Source: Ottowia massiliensis (GTDB taxonomy: Bacteria; Pseudomonadota; Gammaproteobacteria; Burkholderiales; Burkholderiaceae_C). Taken from it: a stretch of DNA of 64,000 bases. The stretch lies in contig NZ_LT964854.1 of assembly GCF_900240305.1 (NCBI RefSeq), positions 1,860,001-1,924,000 on the forward strand, in the 5' to 3' direction. This document shows, piece by piece, positions 54,701 through 63,600 of this stretch (positions are counted from its first letter, which is position 1; each line of letters begins with the position of its first letter). The notes beneath the pieces are model-generated. The model did not search any database and was not told the DNA's origin. It was given only the letters and a program-made list of their open reading frames with translations. A program made the position numbers and the translations under genes.

Positions 54701-57700
54701 AACGCCAGAAACGGAGCTGCCGCCCGTTGAAGACTTCGCCCCCGATACGCTGATTGCCATTGAAGAAGCGGATGACGTGGATTGGTCTGATTTCGGCTTC
54801 ACGCAAGAAGAGCAGCAGCCGCAGCCAGTGGAGTCCGGTGCAGACGCCGCAGCGGCGCAGGAACAAGTGGCCGAGCCGGTTCAGGACCCGGCCGGGCAGC
54901 CCGCTGCCGCAGGCGAAGGCCAGGCAGCCCCGCAAGAAGAGGCCAGCGCCGAAGACCTGCCCGTGGTCATTGGCCCCCTGAGCATCAGCCGGCCGCTGTA
55001 CAACGTGTATTTGAGCGAGGCCGATCCGTGGTCACGCAGCCTGGTGGAAGAGTTGGACACTTGGGCCAGCCATCCCAACCAGACGGTGCCTGAGCGCGCC
55101 ATTGCCTGCGCGCACTCTTTGGCGGGCGCGTCGGCCACAGTGGGGTTTGAAAGCCTCTCCGTCTTTGCGCGTGCTGCCGAACACGCCATGCAGCGCCTGC
55201 ATGGCCAGTTGCAGGGTTCGGCCCATCAGGTTCGCACTTTGCAGGCTGCCGCCGCTGAAATTTCGCGTGTGCTGCACCAGTTCGCTGCGGGCGCGCTGCA
55301 AGAACCCGGCTCGGCCTTGCTGGCGGACATCAATGGCTTGGAGCCTGAAGGCCAGACGATCATTGCGCTGCCGCCCGAAACAATGCCTGCCACACTGCCG
55401 GCTCCGGTTGAAGAAGCGCCTGCGCCCGTTGCCCAGCCGGTCCAGCCAGCCGCTTTTGCTTCGCCTGCGGCTGTCAGCCCGGCCGCGCCTTCGCACGCGC
55501 ACGCGCCTGCCGTGTTTTCCTATGTGGCCGAGCCTTCCGTTCCGGCTGCAGCTGCCGCTTCGCGCACCACGGTCCAGATTACCGATGCGCCCACGCACCC
55601 CGTGGCCGACGGCATTGACGTGCAGGACGCCATCGACGAAGACCTCTTTCCCATCTTTGAAGAAGAAGCCGAGGAGCTGCTGCCCCGCCTGGGCGAAGCC
55701 CTGCGCGAATGGACGGAAAACCCCACGGATGCCAGCGTGCGCGCCCGCGTGCAGCGCGGCCTGCACACGCTCAAGGGCAGCGCCCGCCTGGCTGGCGCGC
55801 TGGTGCTGGGCGAAATGGCGCACCGCACCGAATCGGCCATTGAGCAGCTGGGCGCCGTTGAAAACCTGAAGCAGGCGGACGTGGAGCCGCTGCTCGAATA
55901 CCTGGACGAGCTGGAAAACACCTTCATCCGCTTGCAGGCGCAGGCGGCTGGCGAGGCCTACGAGCCGCAGGCGCACCAGCAGCCAAGGCCCGCTGCCGCG
56001 CCTGCGGCCATGCCTCCGGTTCAGGTGTCCGTGGCTCCGGCGGCAGCGCCCGCCTTAGCCGCGCCTGCCCCAAGCGCCGCGCGGGCAGCTGCAGCGCCCG
56101 CGCCGCAGGCCAAGGCGCCCGCTCAGCCAGCCGTGCCGGCCCAGCGCCCCGCCAGCGGCAAGGTGGCGCCGCCCGCGCCGCTTTCGCTGACGGCTTCGCG
56201 CGCGGCGGCCAATCAGGCAGTGCGCGTGCGCTCGCAATTGCTGGACCGCCTGGTCAATCAGGCCGGCGAGGTGATGACCTCCCGCGTGCGGCTGGAAGCG
56301 GCGCTGGGCCTGTTGCGCAACTCGCTGGGCGACCTCACCGGCAACCTCGACCGCCTGCGCCAGCAGCTGCGCGACGTGGAGCTGCAAGCCGAAACCCAGA
56401 TGCAGTCGCGCCTGGCGCTCACCAAGGACGCCCAGCAAAACTTCGACCCGCTGGAGTTCGACCGTTTCACCCGCATGCAGGAACTCACCCGCATGATGGC
56501 CGAGTCCGTGAACGACGTGGCCACCGTGCAGCGCACCTTGCAGCGCGCGCTCGACTCCAGCGAAGACGATCTGGTGGCGCAGGCGCGCCAGTCGCGCGAA
56601 CTCCAGCGCGATCTGCTGCGCACGCGCATGGTGGAGTTCGAAGGCATCTCCGAGCGCCTGTACCGCGTGGTGCGCCAGGCCGCCAAGGAAACCGGCAAGT
56701 CCGTCAAGCTCGAAATCACCGGCGGCTCCATTGAAATGGACCGAGGCATTCTGGATCGCATGACGCCCGCCTTCGAGCACCTCTTGCGCAACTGCGTGGT
56801 GCACGGCATTGAGCAGGCCGCCGTGCGCGCCAGCCGGGGCAAGGAAGCCACCGGCACCATCTCCATTGACGTGAGCCAGTCCGGCAACGACGTGTCCGTG
56901 GCCTTCCACGACGACGGCGGCGGGCTGGATGCCGCGCGCATCTGCGCCCGCGCCGTCGAGCGCGGCCTCATCAAGGCCGGCCAGCAGCTCAGCAATGAGG
57001 AAATCGCCAGCCTCATCTTCGCGCCCGGCTTTACCACCATGTCGCAGGTCACGGAGCTGGCGGGCCGTGGCGTGGGCATGGACGTGGTCCGCACCGAAAT
57101 CCAGGCGCTGGGCGGCCGCATCGAAACCACTTTCACCGAAGGCAAAGGCTCCACCTTCCGCCTCGTCATGCCGCTGACCACCGCCGTCACCCACGTGGTG
57201 ATGGTGCGCGCGGGAGCGCTGTCCATTGGCGTGCCTTCCAACCAGGTGGACATCATTCACCGCGCCGGCCCCGAAGTGCTCCAGCAGGCCTACGAAAACG
57301 GCACTTTCATGCACGAAGGCCAGGCGCTGCACTTCTATTGGGCAGGCGCGCTGCTGCAAAACTCTCCGCGCAGCACCGAGCCGCCTTCGCGCAGCACGCC
57401 CGTGGTCATCTTCCGAAGCGCCGACCAGCGCATTGCCGTGCACGTGGACGAAGTGCTGGGCAACCAGGAAGTGGTTGTGAAGGGCCTGGGGCGCCAGCTC
57501 TCGCGCCTGCCCGGCCTGGTGGCCGTTACCGCGCTGGCTTCCGGCGCCGTGGCGCTCATCTACAACCTCGTGGCGCTGGCCACGGTGTACGGCGCGCAGG
57601 CCAAGGCTTTCAGCGCAAAGGGCGCAAAGGGCAGCGAAGACAAGAAGGCGGCCGCCGCGCAGTCCGGCATTCCGCTCGTGCTGGTGGTGGACGACTCCAT

Positions 57701-58055
57701 CACCGTGCGCCGCGTCACCCAGCGCCTGCTCCAGCGCGAGGGCTACCGCGTTGCCCTCGCGGCCGACGGCCTGCAAGGGCTGGAGCGCCTGCGCGAAGAA
57801 CGCCCGGCCGTGGTGCTCTCCGACATCGAGATGCCGCGCATGGACGGCTTTGACTTCGTGCGCAACATCCGCGCCGACGCCAGCCTGAAAGACCTGCCGG
57901 TCATCATGATCACCTCGCGCATCGCCGAAAAGCACCGCGACCACGCCGAAGAGCTGGGCGTGAACCACTACCTGGGCAAGCCCTATTCGGAAGACGACCT
58001 GCTGCATCTCATCAAGGAATACGCCTTGGTGACAACGCCCGCCGAGGGCGCTTGA
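51747..58055 (+). CDS. chpA: Hybrid chemotaxis kinase ChpA/PilL with three HPt domains
   Basis: A giant 2102-residue kinase controlling type IV pili. An N-terminal region of about 600 residues has no clear motif. Three HPt modules follow with histidines H743 (AYHTLKGSSRMVGL), H1123 (CAHSLAGASATVGF) and H1340 (LHTLKGSARLAGAL), separated by acidic Ala/Pro/Glu linkers. Then come a CheA dimerisation helix pair, an ATPase (HLLRNCVVHGIE, GRGVGMDVVRTEIQALGGRI), a CheW domain and a receiver with D2026 (VVLSDIEMPRMDGFDFV). Pseudomonas ChpA has more HPt-type modules. ATG 51747 is used; a TTG at 51729 is also in frame. Confidence 0.93.
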   Translation: MALNPAEASAGTHINTGDLGPLAWVLDETRKSLEAVTKALRRFVSDAETARGVDLSTIDSGPLRLVRQQLHQVVGALEMVGQDVAAHMVRGMEGVAQQFVQHPEKCTEKAVSVVENAGFALVEYLEGQLGENPRPALGLFPQFQEVQQLAGADRIHPADLWPVSWRWVNPATPAALQKLHYDTAVRQRVDHGTLKIMKTADANAAEELCVVSLGLADGETALHPGIFWKLSSGFFEALGHGLLKPDVYIKRAASRILVQYTALARGERSVSERLAQDLLFFCSQAQPKGEETPVLKAVRAAWGLQDSEPVDYQTAVFGLFDPSVLAQARRRIDTLKEAWSGLAGGDLARLKSSVDQFGLVADSLRRLHAHGKPLADAFVHVARHVAKSAAVPSPDLAMEAATAVLFLEASFVDFRPGDTVFAARTRQLADRLEAILHGGVQQPLDSWMEELYRRISDRQTLGTVVSELRVTLGEVEQQLDQFFRNVTDRAPLSTALTQMVQMRGVLLVLGLDQAAQAVARMRDVVENITQYDGEDIQQAHAQDFERLGNSLGALGFLIDMLSYQPVLAKKLFTLDEETGELRPIMGRTAPAHLLQSADEAPSLPASDDDGAQPAIADLIDDVRASSESTPHTLPGQLEQIALSAALDDKTALANAAKEAARAARANDAEGLKGAMDKLTTLASPTPAPVAAPAAAEPQVDDDLLDIFLEEAREVIQNGQQAIQALEQRSDDMEQQTTLRRAYHTLKGSSRMVGLNEFGEAAWAMEQLMNAWLAEQKPASAELRALAAESMLAFGNWVEAIAAKQSGHWQAGPFRISAEAMRTGQERVPLPAMPVAAEEPAAQTAALAEEIIDVAEAELPAQMDAPLETAAESAPEPEADAVPADEPATAEPAAALGLADLDLPDLALPELANDEAVPPAIEAEATGEPPAAEPEQAQTVETSEGACADDLALFEPPPEESPAPEIIEIDSLLPDLELGGQGQEAGTPETELPPVEDFAPDTLIAIEEADDVDWSDFGFTQEEQQPQPVESGADAAAAQEQVAEPVQDPAGQPAAAGEGQAAPQEEASAEDLPVVIGPLSISRPLYNVYLSEADPWSRSLVEELDTWASHPNQTVPERAIACAHSLAGASATVGFESLSVFARAAEHAMQRLHGQLQGSAHQVRTLQAAAAEISRVLHQFAAGALQEPGSALLADINGLEPEGQTIIALPPETMPATLPAPVEEAPAPVAQPVQPAAFASPAAVSPAAPSHAHAPAVFSYVAEPSVPAAAAASRTTVQITDAPTHPVADGIDVQDAIDEDLFPIFEEEAEELLPRLGEALREWTENPTDASVRARVQRGLHTLKGSARLAGALVLGEMAHRTESAIEQLGAVENLKQADVEPLLEYLDELENTFIRLQAQAAGEAYEPQAHQQPRPAAAPAAMPPVQVSVAPAAAPALAAPAPSAARAAAAPAPQAKAPAQPAVPAQRPASGKVAPPAPLSLTASRAAANQAVRVRSQLLDRLVNQAGEVMTSRVRLEAALGLLRNSLGDLTGNLDRLRQQLRDVELQAETQMQSRLALTKDAQQNFDPLEFDRFTRMQELTRMMAESVNDVATVQRTLQRALDSSEDDLVAQARQSRELQRDLLRTRMVEFEGISERLYRVVRQAAKETGKSVKLEITGGSIEMDRGILDRMTPAFEHLLRNCVVHGIEQAAVRASRGKEATGTISIDVSQSGNDVSVAFHDDGGGLDAARICARAVERGLIKAGQQLSNEEIASLIFAPGFTTMSQVTELAGRGVGMDVVRTEIQALGGRIETTFTEGKGSTFRLVMPLTTAVTHVVMVRAGALSIGVPSNQVDIIHRAGPEVLQQAYENGTFMHEGQALHFYWAGALLQNSPRSTEPPSRSTPVVIFRSADQRIAVHVDEVLGNQEVVVKGLGRQLSRLPGLVAVTALASGAVALIYNLVALATVYGAQAKAFSAKGAKGSEDKKAAAAQSGIPLVLVVDDSITVRRVTQRLLQREGYRVALAADGLQGLERLREERPAVVLSDIEMPRMDGFDFVRNIRADASLKDLPVIMITSRIAEKHRDHAEELGVNHYLGKPYSEDDLLHLIKEYALVTTPAEGA

Positions 58056-58083
58056 CTGCGGGCCGCCCGCAGCCCGCGCGAAG

Positions 58084-58117
58084 ACAGGCCCATCCGTGCG
58101 ATGGGCCTGTTTTTTTT
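58084..58117 (+). terminator. Rho-independent terminator after chpA
   Basis: ACAGGCCCAT, a 7-base loop, ATGGGCCTGT and eight T. Perfect 10-bp stem; ends the pilG-H-I-J-chpA operon. Confidence 0.93.
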
Positions 58118-58349
58118 ATGGCCTTGCAAGGGCATGCCTCTGGCTCCGGGGCCTGCCTGCGGCCAGCCCCGTGGGGCAGGAAGGCGGCTTTGGGCGGCTG
58201 GCGGGGCAGGGCAGGGCGGGACAAAAAATGAAGCGCACTTCAAAGCCGCCTTGCGCTTCGTCCTGAATTGCTGCGCCGGCGTCTTGAGGCGCGGGAGCGG
58301 TTGATGTGGGCGGAGCGGGCCTTCAGACGGATCCATTTCACCGGGTTGG

Positions 58350-58432
58350 ATCAAAAACAGGAGCGAATAAAAGGGGCAAGAATGCCGTCCCGCGCAGTGT
58401 TCACTAGGACATCATGCTATTGATAGAGGAGC
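58350..58432 (+). repeat. Dispersed intergenic repeat A, copy 16
   Basis: ATCAAAAACAGGAGCGAATA, TTCACTAGGACATCATGCTA, TTGATAGAGGAGC. Best example of the consensus, 83 bases. Lies in the 612 bp gap between chpA and corC, which otherwise holds the chpA terminator and a motif B copy. Confidence 0.9.
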
Positions 58433-58480
58433 TAAACAAGGCTTTGCCAGCCAGGGCTGAAGCCGCGCGGGCGCGGAGCC

Positions 58481-58497
58481 TGAGAACCGGTTCAGAG
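58481..58497 (+). repeat. Motif B copy (TGAGAACCGGTTCAGAG)
   Basis: Reference copy of the 17-base near-palindrome, about 50 bp after repeat A copy 16. Confidence 0.5.
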
Positions 58498-58667
58498 ACG
58501 GCTGCCCCCAAGGCCAGGTTTTCATGCTTTGCCTCCGGGAGCGGAGCCGTTTTTCGCGGCTTGCGTCCGGCGCTTTTTTTGGGAGCATCCGGCGTTTGCG
58601 TTCGCGCTGACGCGTCTGGCAATTCCGCTATCCTTTGCCTTCTGTTTCAACTGCTGCATGACCCACC

Positions 58668-59585
58668 GTGCCTGACCCACATTCAGCGCCTCACGCGGCC
58701 CGCGCGCATGAGCGCCCAGGGCGTTCTGAAGACAAGCGGAGTTTTTTCCGTCGGCTCATTGAATTTCTGAACCCGGGCGTGGATTCGACGCATGAGCTGA
58801 TTGACGCGCTGGCCGAGGCCGAGGACAAGCAGCTGATTGACGCCGACAGCCGCGTGATGCTCGAAGGCGTGCTCCGCCTGGCGGAGATGACGGCCAAGGA
58901 GGTGATGGTGCCCACGCCGCGCATGGACATGCTCGACATTGACGCGCCTTACGAAGCGCTGCTGCGCACGGTGATTGACACGGCGCATTCGCGCTTTCCC
59001 GTCTATCAGGGCGAGCGCGAGAACGTCACCGGCATCCTGATGGCCAAGGACTTGCTCAAATTGCAGCGCGCCCCCGAGCTGAGCGTGCGCACGCTGGTGC
59101 GCCCGGCCATGTTCGTGCCCGAGAGCAAGGGGCTGAACGATCTGCTGCGCGCTTTTCGCATCAACCGCAATCACATGGCCATCGTGGTGGACGAGTTTGG
59201 CCGCATGGCGGGGCTGATCACGATTGAAGACGTGCTGGAGCAGATCGTGGGCGAAATCGAGGACGAGTTCGACGGCGAGGCTGAAACGGGCGACATCTTC
59301 GCGCTGGCCGATGGCACTTGGCGCGTGGCCGGGCACACGCCGCTGGAGAAGGTGAACGAGGCCTTTGGCGTGCATCTGGGCACGGTGGCGGACGCAGACT
59401 TGCCCGTGGCCTTTGACACCATCGGCGGCCTGGTGGCGCATGAAATGGGCCGCGTGCCCGTGCGCGGCGAGCAGTGCACGCTGGGCGGGCTGCAATTGCG
59501 CGTGCTGCTGACCAAGGGCGGCGCAGTGCGCTGGTTTCGCGTGCTGCCGCTGGCGCGCCCTGCATTGAAGGATGAGGCGTCATGA
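58668..59585 (+). CDS. corC: CorC/HlyC-family CBS-domain protein
   Basis: The 305-residue soluble protein begins at GTG and has a basic N-terminus, two CBS domains (about 75-200; VMVPTPRMDMLDIDAPYEAL, VRTLVRPAMFVPESKGLNDL) and the CorC_HlyC domain. The linker contains IVVDEFGRMAGLITIEDVLEQIVGEIEDEFD, the family signature. The protein is linked to magnesium/cobalt efflux or cell-envelope function; exact role is unsettled. It is directly upstream of lnt, a conserved pairing. Confidence 0.92.
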   Translation: MPDPHSAPHAARAHERPGRSEDKRSFFRRLIEFLNPGVDSTHELIDALAEAEDKQLIDADSRVMLEGVLRLAEMTAKEVMVPTPRMDMLDIDAPYEALLRTVIDTAHSRFPVYQGERENVTGILMAKDLLKLQRAPELSVRTLVRPAMFVPESKGLNDLLRAFRINRNHMAIVVDEFGRMAGLITIEDVLEQIVGEIEDEFDGEAETGDIFALADGTWRVAGHTPLEKVNEAFGVHLGTVADADLPVAFDTIGGLVAHEMGRVPVRGEQCTLGGLQLRVLLTKGGAVRWFRVLPLARPALKDEAS

Positions 59586-61300
59586 GTGCTTTTTCTCCCC
59601 GCGCGTGGGCGCTTTCTGGCGGTCTGGCCGTGCTGGCCGGGCTGACGCAAGCCGTGGCGCTGGCCGATCCGCTGGGCGGCCAGCCCCACTGGTGGCTGCA
59701 AATGCTGGGCCTGGGGGCGCTGGCGGCGCTGCTGGCGCGCGTGGCGCTGCGCCTGGCCGTGCAGGCCCCGCGGCAGGCCACCAACCGCATGACGGCGCGC
59801 ATGGCGCAGCCGCCCGCTGGCGCCCGCCCGGCCGTGCGCTTTGGCGCGGGCTTTGCGCTGGGCTGGCTGTTCGCGCTGGGCTGGCTGACGGGCACGTTCT
59901 GGTGGCTGTTCATTTCCATGCACACCTACGGCGGGCTGGCCGCGCCGCTGGCGGTGCTGGCGGTGCTGGCGCTGGCGGGTTTTCTGGCGCTGTATTACGG
60001 CGCGGCGGCCGGCCTGTTCGTGGCCTGCATGCCCCTTGCGCACGAGAAAGAGCGCGAGAAAGAAGATGACAACGCGCCAGGCGCGCCGCCGCGCATCAAG
60101 GCGCTGCGCGCCGCGCTGCTGTTTGCCGCGCTGTGGACGCTGGCGGAGCTGGCGCGCGGCACGCTGCTGACGGGCTTTCCGTGGGGCGCGGGCGGCTATG
60201 CGCATGTGGACGGGCCTTTCGCGCCGCTGGCGCGCTGGGTGGGCGTGTATGGCATTGGCTTCGTGGCCGCCTGGCTCATGGCCTTCATCGCCCTGTATGC
60301 CATGCAAAAGCACGACGGCGAAGAAGCCACGCAAGTGGCCCTGCTGGTGCTGGGGCTGGTGTCGTGGACGTGGTGGCTCAACCAGGAATCGCAAACCGCC
60401 ACGGCCAACCCCCTGCCGCCCATGCAGGTGGCGCTGCTGCAAGGCAATATTCCGCAAGATGAAAAGTTCGTGCCCGGCACGGGCGTGATTGACGCGCTGC
60501 GCTGGTACGGGCAAGAGCTGCGCGAGGCCCGCGCCACCCTGGTCATCGCGCCCGAAACCGCCATTCCCGTGCTGCCGCAGCAGCTGCCCGACGGCTACTG
60601 GCAGGGCCTGCTGCGGCGCTACGGCGCAGCGCGCGAAGGCCAGAGCGCGCAAGCCGCCCTCATCGGCGTGCCGCTGGGCAACGCCAGCGAGGGCTACACC
60701 AACTCCGTCATGGGCCTGGCGCCCGGCCAAAGCGCGGCCTACCGCTATGACAAGCACCACCTGGTGCCCTTTGGCGAATTCATTCCGCCGCTGTTCAAGT
60801 GGTTCGTGCAGCTGATGAACATTCCGCTGGGCGACTTCAACCGGGGCGCGCTGGCGCAGCCCTCTTTCGCCTGGCAAGCGCAGCGCCTGGCGCCCAACAT
60901 CTGCTACGAAGACTTGTTTGGCGAAGAGCTGGCCGCCCGCTTTGGCGACCCGGCGGCCGCGCCCACCGCCTTTGTGAACCTGAGCAACATCGGCTGGTTT
61001 GGCGACGGCGTGGCCATCGACCAGCACCTGGCCATCAGCCGCATGCGCGCGCGCGAATTCGAGCGCCCCATGCTGCGCGCCACCAACACGGGCGCCACCG
61101 CCATCATCAACGCGCACGGCCAGGTCACGCACATGCAGCCGCGCACCACGCGCGGCGTGCTCACGGGCGAATTCGAGGGCCACACCCACCTCACCCCTTA
61201 CGCCGTCTGGACGGCCCGGTGGCGCTTGTGGCCCCTGTGGGCCGCCTGCGCGGCGCTGGCGCTGCTGTGCGCCAGCTGGCGCAAGCGGCATGGGCGCTGA
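59582..61300 (+). CDS. lnt: Apolipoprotein N-acyltransferase
   Basis: The 572-residue inner-membrane enzyme adds the third acyl chain to lipoproteins. About six hydrophobic helices precede a periplasmic nitrilase-like domain whose catalytic triad is E325 (APETAIPVLP), K391 (YRYDKHHLVPFGEFIP) and C441 (NICYEDLFGEE). ATG overlaps the corC stop by 4 bases. Length is slightly above the family average. Confidence 0.95.
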   Translation: MSAFSPRAWALSGGLAVLAGLTQAVALADPLGGQPHWWLQMLGLGALAALLARVALRLAVQAPRQATNRMTARMAQPPAGARPAVRFGAGFALGWLFALGWLTGTFWWLFISMHTYGGLAAPLAVLAVLALAGFLALYYGAAAGLFVACMPLAHEKEREKEDDNAPGAPPRIKALRAALLFAALWTLAELARGTLLTGFPWGAGGYAHVDGPFAPLARWVGVYGIGFVAAWLMAFIALYAMQKHDGEEATQVALLVLGLVSWTWWLNQESQTATANPLPPMQVALLQGNIPQDEKFVPGTGVIDALRWYGQELREARATLVIAPETAIPVLPQQLPDGYWQGLLRRYGAAREGQSAQAALIGVPLGNASEGYTNSVMGLAPGQSAAYRYDKHHLVPFGEFIPPLFKWFVQLMNIPLGDFNRGALAQPSFAWQAQRLAPNICYEDLFGEELAARFGDPAAAPTAFVNLSNIGWFGDGVAIDQHLAISRMRAREFERPMLRATNTGATAIINAHGQVTHMQPRTTRGVLTGEFEGHTHLTPYAVWTARWRLWPLWAACAALALLCASWRKRHGR

Positions 61301-61303
61301 TTC

Positions 61304-61387
61304 GCTCCTGAATCCATAGCGTGATGTCCTAGTGGAAAGTGCGCAAGACACACTTTTATACCCCTGAATTCGCTCCTCTTTTTGGAT
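61304..61387 (-). repeat. Dispersed intergenic repeat A, copy 17
   Basis: Reverse orientation: GCTCCTGAATCCATAGCGTG, ATGTCCTAGTGGAAAGTGCG, AATTCGCTCCTCTTTTTGGAT-type end. Fills most of the lnt-aroA gap. Confidence 0.85.
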
Positions 61388-61441
61388 TGAAAAGAGCCTG
61401 CTTCCGGCCAGGGCGTAGCGCCCGGCCCCTGCGCGAAAACC

Positions 61442-63451
61442 ATGTTCACCACTGAATTTCTGGATGTCCCCGCCCTGCGCGCCGTGCAGGGGCGGGTGCG
61501 GCTGCCTGGCTCCAAGAGCATTTCCAACCGTGTGCTGCTGCTGGCGGCCTTGAGCGAGGGCGCGACGCGGGTGCGCGGCCTGCTCGATAGCGACGACACG
61601 CGGGTGATGTTGCAGGCGCTGGCGCAGATGGGCTGCGGCGTGCGCCGCGCCGATGGCCGGGCTGATGAGGTGCTGATTGAGGGGCTGGGCGGGCGCGCGC
61701 CGGCGTCGCCCACGCGGCTTTTTCTGGGCAACGCGGGCACGGCGATGCGGCCGCTGACGGCGGCGCTGGCGCTGCTGGGCGGCGAGCATGAGCTGTCGGG
61801 CGTGGCGCGCATGCACGAGCGGCCCATTGGCGATTTGGTGGCGGCGCTGCGGCGGCTGGGCTGCCGCATTGAGGAGCTGGGGCAGCCGGGTTTTCCGCCG
61901 CTGCGCATTGCCGAAGCGGAGGGCGTGCCGCCGCTGGCGCTGGATGCGCCGGTGCGGGTGCGCGGCGATGTTTCCAGCCAGTTTCTGACGGCGCTGCTGT
62001 TGGCGCTGCCGCTGGCCGCGCGTGAGCGCGAGGTGACGGTGCAGGTGGAGGGCGAGCTGATTTCGCGGCCTTACATCCACATCACGCTGGCGCTGCTGGA
62101 GCGCTTTGGCGTGGCGGTGCAGCGGCAGGGGTGGGAGCGTTTTGTCATTCCCGAAGGCAGCCGCTATCAGTCGCCGGGTGAAGTGCTGGTGGAAGCGGAT
62201 GCGTCTTCGGCCAGTTATTTCATTGCGGCGGGGGCGCTGTCGGCGCCGGAGGGCGGCGAGGGCCTTGTGATTGAAGGGCTGGGGCTGGATGCGGTGCAGG
62301 GCGACATTCGCTTTGTGGAGGCGGCCCGCCTGATGGGCGCGGATGTGCAGGGCGGCAGCGGCTGGCTGCGCGCACGGCGCGGGGCCTGGCCGCTGAAGGC
62401 GGTTGATCTGGACTGCAACCACATTCCCGATGCGGCGATGACGCTGGCCATGATGGCGCTGTATGCCGATGGCCCCAGCACGCTGCGCAACATTGCGAGC
62501 TGGCGCGTGAAGGAAACCGACCGCATTGCCGCCATGATGGCCGAGCTGCGCAAGCTGGGCGCGGCGGTGGAGGAAGGGGCCGATTTCATCCGCATCACGC
62601 CCCCGGCGCTGGCGGGCGGCTGGCGCGCGGTGAGCATTTGCACTTATGACGATCACCGCATGGCCATGTGCGCGAGCCTGGCGGCTTTCAACCCCGCCGC
62701 GCTGCCTGTGCGCGTGCAAGACCCGAAGTGCGTGGCCAAGACGTTTCCGGACTATTTCGAGACGCTGTTTGCCGCCGCGCGGCCCGCGCGCGCCGTGCCC
62801 GTGATTTGCATAGACGGCCCCACGGCTTCCGGCAAGGGCACGCTGGCGGCGGCGCTGGCGGCGCGGCTGGGCTGGCATTACCTGGACTCTGGCGCGCTGT
62901 ATCGCGCCACGGCGCTGGCCGCGCGCCAGGCCGGCGTGGCGCTGGATGACGAGGCGGCGCTGGCCCGCCTGGCCGCCGCGCTGCCTTTGCGCTTTGAAGC
63001 GGGCCGCGTTTGGCTGGACGGGCGCGATGTGAGCGAAGCCCTGCGCAGCGAGCAAACGGGCATGGATGCCTCGGCCCTGGCGCCGCTGCCTGCCGTGCGC
63101 GCCGCCTTGCTTAACTTGCAGCGCGGCATGGCCCGCTTGCCGGGGCTGGTGGCCGACGGGCGCGATATGGGCACGGTGGTGTTTGCCGATGCGCCGCTGA
63201 AAGTTTTTCTCACGGCCAGCGCCGAAACGCGGGCCGAGCGCCGCTACAAGCAATTGGCCGCAAAGGGAATTTCGGCTAACATCGCCCGCCTTCGCGACGA
63301 CCTTCAGGCGCGCGACGCGCGGGATGCTTCCCGCGCCGCCGCACCGCTCAAAGCCGCGCAAGACGCCCTGGCGCTGGACAACTCCTGCTTGAGCATCGAG
63401 CAATCGGTGCAGCAGGTGCTGGACTGGTGGCAGGACAGGCAGCCTTTTTAG
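61442..63451 (+). CDS. Bifunctional EPSP synthase / cytidylate kinase fusion
   Basis: One 669-residue frame joins two enzymes. Residues 1-445 are 5-enolpyruvylshikimate-3-phosphate synthase (AroA): LPGSKSISNRVLLLAALSEG, LFLGNAGTAMRPL, VSICTYDDHRMAMCASLAAF. From about 453 the frame is cytidylate kinase (Cmk) with P-loop CIDGPTASGKGTLAAALAA, LDSGALYRATALAARQAG and VADGRDMGTVVFADAPLKVF. Such fusions are known in Burkholderiales. They link aromatic amino acid synthesis and CMP phosphorylation only by co-production, as far as is known. rpsA follows, the usual cmk-rpsA order. Confidence 0.95.
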   Translation: MFTTEFLDVPALRAVQGRVRLPGSKSISNRVLLLAALSEGATRVRGLLDSDDTRVMLQALAQMGCGVRRADGRADEVLIEGLGGRAPASPTRLFLGNAGTAMRPLTAALALLGGEHELSGVARMHERPIGDLVAALRRLGCRIEELGQPGFPPLRIAEAEGVPPLALDAPVRVRGDVSSQFLTALLLALPLAAREREVTVQVEGELISRPYIHITLALLERFGVAVQRQGWERFVIPEGSRYQSPGEVLVEADASSASYFIAAGALSAPEGGEGLVIEGLGLDAVQGDIRFVEAARLMGADVQGGSGWLRARRGAWPLKAVDLDCNHIPDAAMTLAMMALYADGPSTLRNIASWRVKETDRIAAMMAELRKLGAAVEEGADFIRITPPALAGGWRAVSICTYDDHRMAMCASLAAFNPAALPVRVQDPKCVAKTFPDYFETLFAAARPARAVPVICIDGPTASGKGTLAAALAARLGWHYLDSGALYRATALAARQAGVALDDEAALARLAAALPLRFEAGRVWLDGRDVSEALRSEQTGMDASALAPLPAVRAALLNLQRGMARLPGLVADGRDMGTVVFADAPLKVFLTASAETRAERRYKQLAAKGISANIARLRDDLQARDARDASRAAAPLKAAQDALALDNSCLSIEQSVQQVLDWWQDRQPF

Positions 63452-63472
63452 CCCCGCAAGGCCAGCAAGGCC

Positions 63473-63519
63473 GCCGCAAGCTCCGCTGGCGCTGCAAGGC
63501 GCTGGCGGTTTTTTTAAAC
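63473..63519 (+). terminator. Probable terminator or leader hairpin between aroA-cmk and rpsA
   Basis: CCGCTGGCGC, TGCAAG, GCGCTGGCGG with a run of seven T. The stem has two mismatches. It lies between cmk and rpsA, where readthrough or a separate rpsA promoter is usual. Confidence 0.5.
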
Positions 63520-63600
63520 CTCAACCTCTTGCGGGCCAGCCCGCAAACCCGGACGCAGCGCGCTTTTTCCAGCGCTGCCGCGTCCAAGAAAGCATCTTTA

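Noticed and set aside
59171..63403. A 1410-codon open frame on the minus strand
   Set aside because: It lies antisense to corC, lnt and the aroA-cmk fusion, whose products match known families throughout. Its translation is Arg/His/Gln-rich low complexity, typical of an antisense frame in GC-rich DNA.
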